This document shows positions 23,301 to 35,506 of a DNA stretch of 64,000 nt, piece by piece. This DNA comes from Nautilus pompilius. Lineage: Eukaryota > Mollusca > Cephalopoda > Nautilida > Nautilidae. The stretch covers positions 1 to 64,000 of the forward strand of contig JACATO010000087.1 in assembly GCA_018389105.1 (NCBI GenBank), given 5' to 3'. The notes under the pieces were generated by a model. It ran no database searches. It was not told where the DNA came from and was given only the letters and a program-made list of their open reading frames with translations. Within the stretch, counting starts at the first letter, position 1, and each line of letters starts with the position of its first letter. Position numbers and translations under genes: made by a program.

Positions 23301-25229
23301 TTAAATGGACAATTCATAGTATGTCTGAGTCAGGAAGGGAGTACCACCTGAAGAATCTGCAGTCTGCTGTGAAGTATGGTCATGTCATGAGGCTATATAG
23401 TGGCTGAGGTGTTGGCTATTTCATTGAGGAGAATACAGTTTCAGTTAAGAATAAAATGTTGTAGGTAAAAAAATTTACCTTATAATGTCTACAGTCTTTA
23501 CTCCCCCCTGAATTTATATTAATAATGACTTAACAATAATTTGCAAAGAGAGATAACAAAGATTTTTTTAAAAATCAAACTAACTGGCAGTGCTGATATG
23601 CTATCACAATGGCTAATTTCAGAATCACATGACAGAAACATGATATGAAACCACTGAATAAATTGATAATGTGATGAAACTGTAGATGAATTAATAAAAA
23701 GTTGTTTTATGCTCGTTGGCTTTTGAGTTTTCTTTTAAGATGTGTTCATGATCTTTTGTTGAAATATTAGAACCATATGCTAAAGTTGTTTTGCAACAAT
23801 TAAATGCTATGTCATCAGTTTAAAGGTGCAACAAATATGAACAATCTCTTCACTTTTTGCCCAATCTTTATTATACAATATAGGGCACATTTTTGGATGT
23901 CAGTTAAATGCAGCCATCATTTGTGATAATCTTCACATCGTTCCTGTGCAAGAGAAAGTGATGCATGTTAAGTATTGAAAAATAAATGGTGTTAGTATTT
24001 TCACATTTTAAAATGGCATTTTATTATTTTTCTTAACATTTATTTTCAAAGAGTTGTGCAAGACAGAGGAAAGCACCTTGGGACTGCTAAGCTATTTCTT
24101 TTTTCGTATTTTACTACAAATAGTAGCTTATCCCCTGTTCAGTTATCATGCTTGTCTTGATTAATTACCTGGGTGATACATATATAAAATGAGAAAACTA
24201 ATTATACTTTAAAAAAAAAGAAAAAAAAACTGAGAAAAAACAACAGATATTTTAAAAGTATTATTCATTTTATAGATTGAAATTAGCCTGGAAAACAAGG
24301 TGAAATGGCTTGGTACGGAATATGGTGTTATTAAAAATAAACACGTATGCCACTTGAATCAAATGTCTGCAGTAGAATTTATATCTCCAGCAAAAAGAAA
24401 TACTGGATTGAGAAAGCACAAGTTTACTTGTGTATGGATTGCAGGTTTAAAGAACTTGCTTTCTGAGAGATTGCACTGCCTATTAACATGAATAATGTTT
24501 AGAACTGATTATCCATTAATAACACCTCAGAAAAGGTCAGTTTCATCAACAGTGTCCCAACCTGGCTAATCAGCCTGCTGTTCTCAACTATGACACTGTT
24601 CGATTTAGTAGGGCATTGTTTTTGTGGTTTGACAAATACCAGTTTGGTTTATTGCTTGGGTTAATCTGGAACCAAGCATGCCAAAATGATAGTTGTAGCT
24701 TAATTGGACAAAGCTAGCCAGGCTATACAAAAAAAGGAGTCAGTGATGAATTGGCTTTACTGTTTGCACTTAACCAAGTGTTGTGATTCATTTACAATTG
24801 AGTGTTTTTTTTTTACTAGACTTGGGTTTTAATTTTGGATATTTATGAGTTTGTTTTTTTGGTTTGGGCCGAGATTCACATCTGGAATGAACAGCATACT
24901 TGAAAAAATAGACTCCTCTAGAATCAGAAATTAGTCCTAGGTAGAAATAAATAATGATGGCGACCCTGGATCTGTGTTTATGTAGAATGTACTGATGCTT
25001 GATTAAAAATATAAAAAAAAATTAAATTACCTTAAATATTTAAAGGTATCATTTCTGGACTCCAGTTGATAATTAGGCATTTCCTTTTCTATTGTTGGTA
25101 TCTGAGAATATATGTAATTTTGGATAATTGGATTACAGCTAATAAGCTTCTAAGTATATCTCCATCTCACTGTTGGATTATTTTCTGCAGTCTACAAGAA
25201 TGCTGAATATGGGACTAAAGATGTGATCA

Positions 25230-25500
25230 TAAAGGTAATATCCCAATCACGGTCACTGAAGCAGCATTTCCATGCTAAATATTTATCTCCAGTGAGGGAG
25301 GGAGGACCCAACCATGCTCTAGTGATTAGATATTGAAGAAACTGAGAGTGCCACTGGTCCAAGGAAACTCTCTCTTACTTCTGGAATGGTTTAGAAGTAA
25401 AAGAGAAACACCACAGCTCTCATTTTCACCAGATGGGGCTGGAATTAGAACCCTGGTTCCCAGCAGTTGATATTGTATCATTTATCAGAAGTCATTTCTA
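25230..25500 (-). repeat. Probable degenerate tRNA-derived SINE
   Basis: On the minus strand, GGGTTCTAATTCCAG near 25436-25452 resembles a B-box, with an A-box-like sequence toward 25500. The body is strongly diverged. Confidence 0.35.
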
Positions 25501-26069
25501 TAAGAAATCAGCTGGAAAAGTTGCTTATTTACTTAAATAAATTATTACAGGAAAATTCTATGTCAAAAATTAATCCTGATGACTGCCGTTGTTCTAAACA
25601 GTGTTACACCTACTAAGAGGCTTTTATTATGAATAAGTATGATTTTGTTCTAATATTATTTCTAGATTTATGATTATTATTGATCTATTTCAGCAAACAT
25701 ATACCATGCGTAAAACCCAAAATTGCACAATTCCTGACACACTCATAGGCATATAATTTATGAACTATGCAGTAAGTGAAAGAAAACCTTTTTGTTTTGC
25801 ATATTTATTTAAAAACTTTAAAAAAAAATGATATCTTAACTCCCTGGAAAAATGTAGATTACCATTTTAAAAAAAAAGGAATAATTATGAAATGTGCGAG
25901 TTTATTGGTATTTTATCATGGGTCTTACGCATGACTTGAACATGGATTCTGAAAATTTTCCATGCTAGTCTTTATTTATCTTATCCACTGTCATCCTTTA
26001 CCAGAAACTGTCAAAATAGCTGTTATTATTTTCATGGTAAAAGGCCTATTTTTCTTCTTCTTGGTGTTA

Positions 26070-26315
26070 AAAGTCTGAAGTTTTGACGTGAGAGCAGTCC
26101 GTTTCCTCGATGTAACTTGCACACGCTGACACCCATTGGCGAGTTGAACTTTGTTGATGTTACGGAGATTCCAGCTTTCCCAAAAATCACACAGCTTCCT
26201 CGTCAGGAAAGATGTTGTCACTTAGCATTGCATTTGGTCCTGCTTTTGAAGACTCTCCCCAAACCTCCGCGCAGTTTTTACGCGACACGAGATCTCGAAG
26301 ACAGTATTATTGCCG
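26070..26315 (+). promoter_or_regulatory. Candidate alternative promoter / first exon
   Basis: About 12 CpGs in 245 bp within otherwise CpG-starved DNA, including TTTGACGTGAG (CRE-like) at about 26083 and CCTCCGCGCAG and ACGCGACACGAG near 26266-26291. It ends in a consensus-like donor, GCCG|GTACGT, at 26315/26316. There is no ATG-initiated frame, so it would be a non-coding leader. The CpG retention could instead mark a young transposon fragment or an enhancer. Confidence 0.35.
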
Positions 26316-29300
26316 GTACGTAATTTCTTTTTTTTTTCTCTCTCGCCTGTTACTCTGAATAGATCCTGTTCTGATGTTCCAGAGACTGGTTGTTCCCTTG
26401 TGGAGATAGTTTCCCCTGTGAAGTTTTTATGGGTAATAGATGGTAAGTTGCATGCATTTTATTGTCATGTGGTCCTTAGACATTGGCTTGCCCTTTCTTG
26501 TGATGCACCCTTTATATATTTGCCTTGTGTCCCCTAGATCTTGCCTTGTAATTCGGGGAATTTCTTTTGTTTGATTGCTGCTTTTTAAAAATTTCTTTTA
26601 GTAAATTTGGTTGTGTTGCAGATATGTGTGGCTTTGGTTTTCTTAGAATGAATTTAAAAAAAACAGCAACAACAAAAAATTTCTGCATGAAAGGAACAAA
26701 AAAATGAACAAGCATAAAAACTGTCTTTTAAATTGAAAGTGATATGAAAATATTGTTTGGAGTTTAGACAAAAATGCTACTTTTGTAAGTAATTTCGCAC
26801 CTCAAATCTTCTACATCGGCTAATAAACCTGAGTGCATTGGCTAGAGGGAGAAAGCCGATGACGTATGGGTTTGGTTGAGAGTTGGCACTTCTCTGTTTG
26901 TTCCTTTTCTAATTGACGACTCTTTTGTATTTTTTTCTGGAATTAAAAACAAAAAAAAAACAACTAAAAATAACTACAAATTATTATTATATCAGCTTCA
27001 AAGTGTGAGAGTCCCCAAAGGTAATTTAGTGCAATAACTGAAAAGATGTAACCTTTTACAACTCTATGCATATTGCTATATTGCAGTTTTGAATGTGATT
27101 GGATCAGAATCAATTACTCCTTTATTCTATAAAGTCATAAACAACATGTAACTTCTGTCAGCTTCCATCTACGAGTGGCAAAGAGAATCTGATAGGCTTG
27201 GAGGCATTAAAGATTCAAGTCCAGGGTTACTTGGCAACACCAGTGATGCCATGGGATGTGAGAGACTCCAGTCAACTCTTTGCTTCGGCTGTAACTCCAA
27301 CCTGGCTAGTCTGGTTCCCTCAACACTGGGGCCTACCAGCCATTCCTGCTGCTAAATTGATTTTTAAACATAGGTTCTTAGAAATTTATACATAAAAGAA
27401 AAAAAAATATAATAAATTCTCCTATTTATCTGTCAGAAAAATACCTCCCCCCCTACACTATAGCTGATTTCATGAGAGAGAACTCGTTTCTTGTGATTTT
27501 GATTCTCTCTCTAAAAAACAATTTTTGCAATAATTCTGCAGTAATACAGAAGCAAAAAAAAACAAAAAAAGCAACTGTTTCTATGAAGGGTTATATGATT
27601 AAGAGTATGACATTGTTGCTCTTCATGATATTATATACTGGAAAAATTTTTGCCTTAGATCATGAATTGATGAGACTAGAGGTGTTTAGATAAAATCAGT
27701 GACTAAGTTTGCTGGGATGATCAAGTTTTTCCCTTGATGCAGTATCTGTCGCTGGCTTAACCCATTCACTCATCCATGAATCAGCCAGCCAGACAGAAGC
27801 AAGCAACAGAAATAATTATCATTTTTTCACTTATTTTATGAAGAAATAAGTTTTACTGTAACATTTATATAAATTTGCATAACCCTGGGTACCAATGTCC
27901 ATAATTGTAACAGTCCTTATAGTAGAGCAGAGGTTGTGGGTAGAGTGAAAGTATAAAGCTAAATTTGTTAGTGAAACTATGGCAGGGAGTTAGTTAACAA
28001 ATGTTGTGTAGGCAGAACAGCCACCAGGGTGGGGAGGGGATGAATAGTTTAAAAAAAATAAAAAAATTTGTGGCATGAATCACTCAAAAGGCAACACCGT
28101 TTCTGCTGTGTGTTTTAGGTTTTTTCTTTGGATTACTTCCACGTTTAAAAGTGGTTGGATGGATATTCTGTCTAAAACATTACTGAAGTTCATCTCTCAT
28201 GGATTAAGCATCCTGCAATCAGACATGAAAATTGCTTTTCAGATCTTTTGTCCTGTATTTATCAAAAAAAATTTTTAACACACATTCCTAAAATGTCTGC
28301 ATCTTAGGCACTATAGAGTTATCTACCATGGTGTGCGTCATTGAAGACTTAAGCAAGAATCTAAGTTGACTATAGATTATGAAAATGCAAGAGAATGCTA
28401 ATTTCTTCATTAAGGTGACTGGTTCAGGTCCCACTAGCTTGGTTTTTATGGTTCTGTGTTTGATTAATGCATGGAATGAACCTACGAATGGAATCTTGGG
28501 AGCTAGTTGATAATTAAGTTAAAAGAGATCAACTCTTTTTCTGGGGATAATAACTTTTAGATTATTCTAACTTCAAATAAAAAGGAATAAGAATTTGAAC
28601 TGTACATTTGAATTTGGATAAATCATGTTACCACTTCTGAGGTATAATGAAGTTTAAAGGGCCTTTTTTTGTTTTAAAATATTTAATTCCTATTTGGTTA
28701 ATTATTGTTGTAGACCAGGATCTATGGAAGACTTGGGCTAGTTATTGCCTGCAGCATGAAGGAATAGAGTATTCTGTAGTTTTTTTTTTTACTGGGGGGT
28801 CCCCTTTAGTTGGATTCTTGTGTGTGTGAGAGGAGGAGGATGTCAGTAATATAAATCACACCTGGAAAAGTTTCTTGTCAAGTTATTTTGTGGGTATCAG
28901 TACATAGCGTGGTGATGTTAGCAGCAGCATGCACATGAACAACTATGGTGGTGTGTACAATTTCTTTCTGCTTGTCTATCCTGGTTTTGTATATGGTGGT
29001 ATTTCATTAGCTGAAAAACCTTTGGGTGTGGGTTGGACATTGGTGAACTTGCTTGAGGCTTGGGCCTTTTCTGATCACTGATTGACCATAAATTATAGAC
29101 AAAATGGCTTTGATCTGTGCATAAGATATAACTATTGAGTTATATATATACCACACTTAGTGACCAGTGCTTTTATGCTTTAATTGTTTCTATGCTGAAA
29201 CATCATTAAAAAAATAACAATAAAAATTTAGACTATTTTCCAGTGGAACAGAAAATCACTTGGTCCGCAATCTGGCTATTATACCAATGTAACTTTTATT

Positions 29301-30699
29301 AGACTAAAGTAGAAAATTGTTAGTGAGTCATTATTTACAGAAAATATTGCATTACTTCAGGCATTTCCAATCTCAGTAGTAACTAATGGGTGTAGATGGT
29401 AATAGGAAAAGATCATCAAAGCATAAATTCCTTAGTTACAGTTTATTACTGGTTGTGAAATACACAAACTAACCAACTCTAGTTTTAGATTCTTGGTATA
29501 AGATTTTATGATACGATTACAGTTTTGACATGATTTTAGCATATGCTGCTAAACATTGTATTAGTTATATTTGCTGTGTTGCATTGGAAAAATAACCTTT
29601 GTAGTAAGGTTAATAAGCTTTTTAATGACATTTCATCACTTTTAGTGTGTAAAATTAATGTTGGCTGTTTATATATGTAAAATAGGACAGGAAGTCAAAG
29701 GAAAATGAAAAACCCTTTTCACAAAAAAAAAATGAATGTTTAGTTTAATTTTAAAATATTTATGCTTCCACTCCAGCATTCCAGGTAGATACTACATGGT
29801 TATTAAAAATTATATATTACTTATATTATTTATGTTATACTACTTATCCTTACTAATGAATATGCATAATTTGATTACTTTCTAATATTTTTTTTTCTAA
29901 AATAAAATTCATGTTATTAAGAAAATGTTTAAAAGCAAAAATATGACACTAAAACCTTTTTTTGTTTTTCTTCATTTCTCAGATTATGTATATATGTTAA
30001 TCATTCTAATAAATCTTCACACCTGTATACTTTTCCTAATGTGGGTTCCAAGCTGGAATTTCTTACCTGAAAAGGATTTTTAAGCAATGATTTTACATGA
30101 GAGTCATGTACTGTTGAATTTTCAAATTATTTATAGTATAATTTAGCTTAAGTTTTAACTCATATTCTTCTTTAGCTTTATTATGTATTAGTTACTGTCA
30201 AGGTTTAGATCATTGTGATTTAGCTACAAAAGCATAGAATCAGTTACTGAGATAGTTCTGATAATAACGATGATTATGTTCCTATGTTGTATCTGTTCAT
30301 ACCATTTCATATAAACACTTGATGATTAAACTTTGCACTCAGAATATATACTGGTGCTTTGAAATTGCAGATTAATATTTAACTATTGCATTATCAGCAT
30401 TTGCACAGTCTTAAAAAGCTTTTGAATTTCTTTATCTGTACATTCCTTAAAATAAAATTAGGAAAGCTGATCATTAAAACAATCAAATGAAATAAAACAT
30501 TTGCAAAGTAAATATAATCTAGTGTGTACCTATGGTGTTGCTTCTGTATCAGATAATTATGTGAGGAAATCTTCCACATGCAACTTTATATCAGGTTAAT
30601 TATTTCCATTCACTTAAAATTGCGTTATGGTTATTATTTCTATGCTAACAAAGCTGCCAGAATAAATAGTTGTTTTTGTTACCGTATCCTCTGTTCCAC

Positions 30700-30880
30700 T
30701 TGGTCTCCAGTAGGTTTGGATCCAGAACACTAGCTGAACTGGGTTGGGATGATGGGTGTGTGACACTGGAAACTTGGGTCAGCAGGAAAGTGCCTGGTGC
30801 AATCCAGTGTTGATTGACCTAACCCACCATCAGAACTCCCTACAAGAGCTATCTCATTTTTAGGCGAGAAAGGAAAAATG
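30700..30880 (-). repeat. Possible SINE fragment
   Basis: Contains CTACAAGAGCTATCTCATTTTTAGG, cognate to the CTAGAGCTCTTCATTTCTAG block of the copies at 19.7 and 59.4 kb. No recognisable tRNA head. Confidence 0.35.
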
Positions 30881-33262
30881 AACACAGTATCAGCAATATA
30901 GTAGACCAGTTCAAGAAAATTAGATTTTTTTTAGTGTGGGTAAATGCATCTTTAATCAAAAGTGTCTGAGACAATCTGAATTTTACTGATCAGTGAATTT
31001 AATGGCTGCAGATATAAAGCAAACTGTTCATTTAATGGTCAGTGACTACATTATAAAACAATTATTATAATTGTATTAAAGACTGAACATATTTTTGTAT
31101 TCTGATTATTAAATGTTCTAGTGATAGAAGACTTACAGAGGATGCTGGAACAAATCTAACAGCTGTACATTTAAGGAAATCCCAGTTAATTTCTTATCTG
31201 GACTTTGATACAAGAAATAATGTATAAGTAAATGGGAATAATTTAATCCAAAAAACATGTCTAATGTTTTAATTACAATGCACTGTCATTGTTTATGATC
31301 TATTATGGATCTAAAGGTTAGGTTAATTTATTACGATATGTCTCCTAATTTTGTGGCCCTTGAAAGTTACAATTTGTCTTTGAAAAGTCCTTGAATTTCT
31401 AAAATACATAATGAATAGTAATTATTAATATTCTCAGTAATTCTTTCTGAAGTTTTTGAGCAACTTGAACCAGCAGTGTATATTTAAGTTTCACATGCAG
31501 TTGAATTAGCCTGTCAGTTAATTTTAAAAAGGAAAACAGTTGGAGTGACTTTCTGTTCAAACAATCTGATTATACAAATAAAACAGACTGCTACAGAAAG
31601 GAAAAGGATTTTGTTGAACCTTTTTTTTTTTAGAAACTGAAAACAGCTGTTTAATTAACATCAAGAGCGCAATGAAACTGTGAAGAGGAGGGTGTCTCTT
31701 GTGGACTGGTTTGCCAAAGGGGACAGCTTGTCAGTAATGTTTTCAACTTGTGCCAAAGCAATGGGAGTTTAATTGATTATTTTTTTAAAAAAAACAATTA
31801 CCAAACTGGAAGGCATAGTATCTTCTGCTTGTGCTGTCTTTGATGCTGTTCAGGCGCATAAACAGAATTTGTATCCTGTTGTTATGCATTCTAAATTTAT
31901 GGACTCTGAAAGTAGTTTTCTCACAAAAGGCCTATTAAGTAAAAATGGGAACTTTATTGGTTGTGAAAGTTGCAGAAATGTTTGTGGATCATGTTTGATA
32001 GCCGTTGCAATGGTGGAGTGAAGGACAGTTAAAAAGAACCTATGAACTGGAGAATTGTTTGGTACTTAACTGTATCCTCCAACATCTCACTATCCGCATG
32101 GTTAATCTGATGAACGAGATGAGTCAATGCATTCACCAGTTTGTTTGGTACGAAGATATTGATTCTAGGTCATTGTGTAAGCTGTACTGTTTCTTTCAGC
32201 AAGATGCTGCTTGTCAGTGGGTAGCAATGAACTAATGGTGGTGGTTCGCTGAACAAACCATAGGTGTTCTGGATGACTTATTGGCTTGCAATTAAACAGC
32301 TTTCTGATTTTTTTGTGACCTATGATGAGTTGGTTTAACATTGGATGTTTTTCTGATAAGGATCTTTTGAACCTAGCAGCTGGTTGCAGATTATGATTGT
32401 ATTTTGCCAATCTTGTCTTTGTTTTTAATGTGCATTGTTTGGAATCAGATAAGGAGCTTGGTATGCTCAAAGTTTTACAGATATTTTTGTTTCAAAATGT
32501 GAAAATCACAAATACGGATAAACAGCATTGATTAGATGTCTTTTCTCTTTTCGGGAAAAGTGCCCACAGCCTCAGTTATCCTATGTTGAATCTATAAAAT
32601 TTAATAAATTTAATTTTAATATTTGGCACACATTTAAATGTATCATTAATGTATAAATGATAAAATGTTCCTTTTTTAATTACTTCTCTATAGCAACCAG
32701 AGTTGCCTCTCTCTTATTATGAAGTACTATAGTTATCTAACCACCATTCAAAGTACATTAGTAATAAGTAATGTTTTAATGGTCATATTGCTTTTATTAT
32801 CAAAACAAAAATTCTTTTACTATTTTTATTAGTTGATTTTTCTTAAAATGAACAATTTTTTTTTGTTTCTGACTCATCTCTCTGTTATTAAGTTTAATTG
32901 CTTCACCTGGAAGGTGGAGAAGTAACCAAAGCTTTAAAATAAGAAAAGAAAACCAATCTTGCTTAACATAGAAAGCTGATTAATTAATTAATTTTATCAT
33001 TAGTGTAAACCCAGTAAGCATTCTCCACATTACAAATATTAAATGGTATTTGTTGTCTATACAGACCCTGCCATGATAATTTGAGCACTAAAGGTTTTGC
33101 ATGCACATTTATTCTGCAATGTATGTCCAATAACTGTCTGAAAAGGCATTTTCATTATTTGATAGGAGTTCATTGTGTATTTATTGCTTGTAAACATTCA
33201 GATATAGAAACTCAGGTTATCATTATTTATTGGTCCAGGTTTTTCCTTGAAGTTTGCAGATA

Positions 33263-33962
33263 CAGTAAAACCTTGATTTAATGGACTAATAGGGGTAGGG
33301 GTCTGTTAAATCCAGACATTTACATACAATTTTATATAATGACCATATCTGATGACAACTTATATATTGAACACCATTAAAGAGTACGTATATCTAATAG
33401 CAGCAGCAATAAAATCATAAAATAAATATTTTACAGTAACTTCACTTACCTTTTGTGGCTGATGGATGAGTTAATTTTGCCGTGATTAATAATGGTGATT
33501 CAGAATAACTTTTATTCTGAGTCTAAAGAGTTAGAAAGCTCCACTACCCTCTTACTCTTCACATCATACTCCTCACACATGCGGGTAACCAACACACCAG
33601 ACTTAAACTTCGCTATAAACTCAAATTTTTGTGAAAACACTCAAATTCACTCACTTTCTTTTCATACCACTGTCTTTAGAAGCCTTGCTGTTTGCTTTAG
33701 TTGCTAATAAAGCATAAACGTGCTGAATGGAGAGCAAAACTCATGAGGTAAAGATGAAGCACTATCACAGAAGGAAGTCAACAGCAGAGTGGGAGGTGGA
33801 TACTTGCGGATGCCCACATGCTGTGTGTTGACCATGCGCAAAAGGTGCCCAAGCAAAAAATCTTTTGCCCAGCTCAACGCAGACTTTTGTCAGGATTACC
33901 ACACAGCATCTGTTGCTTCCAAAGTTCATTGAATGGAGGTCCATTAAATCAAGGTTTTACTG
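33263..33962. mobile_element. pogo/Tigger-type MITE
   Basis: Perfect terminal inverted repeats of at least 24 bp beginning CAGTAAAACCTTGATTTAAT, flanked on both sides by TA. These termini are typical of the pogo/Tigger branch. The 700-bp interior has no transposase, so it is non-autonomous. The identical termini suggest moderate age at most. Confidence 0.85.
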
Positions 33963-34201
33963 TATTAGTTTAATTGCTGATGTGAAGTTGGTCTTTTGAC
34001 TCTTAGTTGTTTATCATGATTCTTCCACAGGTGCTCATTAAGGTTCATGTTCAAACTGTGGGCCTCTAGTTCATTCTACATCATCTAAGCTATAGATGTT
34101 CTGGATGTATGGGCATATTGCTCTTTCATCTTGTGGGATGTGGTGACTACAGTTTTGCATTTCTTGATCAAATACAGAGTGGATTTCAAATGATGGATAT
34201 A

Positions 34202-35506
34202 CAAGGTCTGTTGAAAGAGTATCCGACTTTATTTTTTCCCCTTTGGAAGCAATGGCGTTAGGGAGGCAAAAGTGTACATAGTGGAACAGCATGCCGTCAT
34301 GTGCATGCGTGGTTTTTGGCGGGCTTGCTGGATGTGTCAGTTGGTGTCAGGCAGCCAGCGTGTGAGCTGTACTACTTACTCATCGCATTTTCATTTCACC
34401 CGTGATGACGGAATGTGTGGAGCAACAATCTTGCATCAAGTTTTGCCAAAAGCTTGGAGATACCCAAGCGGAAACAATTCGCAAAATTCAACAGGCTTTT
34501 GGTGACAATGCCATGGGTGTTACCCAGATAAAAGAATGGTACAACAGGTTCAAATATGGCCGCACATCGGTGAAGAATGACCAACGTTCTGGGAGGCCAT
34601 CAACAAGCCGCAATGCAGTTATCATCGAGAAAGTGCAGACATTGATAATGGAGGATCGTCGTTTGATGGTGCGGAAAATTGGTGACGAGGTTGGGATCAG
34701 TAAAGATTCTGCACATGCAATTTTAAAGGAGGATTTGCAGATTGGCAGCGAAATTTGTGCCCAAGCTGCTTTCTCAGGAGGAACAACAACTTCGTCTTGA
34801 GGTTGCGCAGAACCTGCTGGATACTGCCAACAGGGATCCTGAGTTCCAGAATGCCGTGATAACTGGAGATGAGATGTGGGTGTACGGGTACGACCCAGAA
34901 ACCAAAGCTCAGTCATCACAGTGGAAGCACCCAACGTTGCCAAGGTCCAGAGAAAAATCAAGGTGATGCTGACTGTTTTCTTCGACTACCGAAGCGTTGT
35001 GCATCATGAATATGCACCATAAGGACAAACAGTTACAAAGGAGTGCTATCAGGAAGTCCTCCGACGTCTTCGTGAAGCAGATCAGCACAAGAGACTGGAT
35101 CTGTGGGCCTCGCAAAACTGGCAGCTGCATCATGACAACGCCCCGGCTCATTCATCACAGCTGATCCAAGGTTTCTTGGCAAAGAAAGGCATTTCGCTCA
35201 TTTGCCAGGCTCCCTACTCTCCAGACATGGGTCCTTCTGACTTTTGGTTGTTCCCAAAAATGAAGATGCCACTGAAAGGCTCCCTCGCTTTGAGAGCTGA
35301 GAGGACATCATGCGGAATGCGACGGCGGAGCTGAGAGCCATTCCAGTAGAAGCATTCCAGACATGCTTCGAACAGTGGAAGGATTGCTGGGCTAAGTGTG
35401 TAGAGGCACAAGGGACCTACTTCGAAGGGGATTAGCAATTGAACCCCACAAAATATGTAATTTTTTTTTCCCAGCCTAAGGTCAGATACTTTTTTGACAG
35501 ACCCTG
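34202..35506 (+). mobile_element. mariner transposon, copy 1
   Basis: 1,305 bp, bounded by TA duplications, with imperfect terminal inverted repeats (left CAAGGTCTGTTGAAAGAGTA, right complement CAGGGTCTGTCAAAAAAGTA). Contains one full-length but broken transposase gene. Many CpGs survive although the surroundings are CpG-poor, which points to a fairly recent insertion. Confidence 0.93.
34405..35435 (+). pseudogene. mariner transposase pseudogene, copy 1
   Basis: The family's product cuts and pastes the element by binding its terminal repeats. The N-terminal helix-turn-helix region (MTECVEQQSCIKFCQKLGDT onward) is intact to about residue 112. A frameshift near 34738-34745 follows DLQ; translation resumes in another frame at AAKFVPKLLSQEEQQ. 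The first catalytic Asp lies in TGDEMWVYGYDPE, the second in HHDNAPAH and the third in SPDMGPSDFWLFPK, with exactly 34 residues between the last two (DD34D). Further damage: a deletion/frameshift near 34960, a TAA at 35020-35022 and an insertion near 35285. Ends YFEGD at TAG 35433-35435. Confidence 0.9.
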
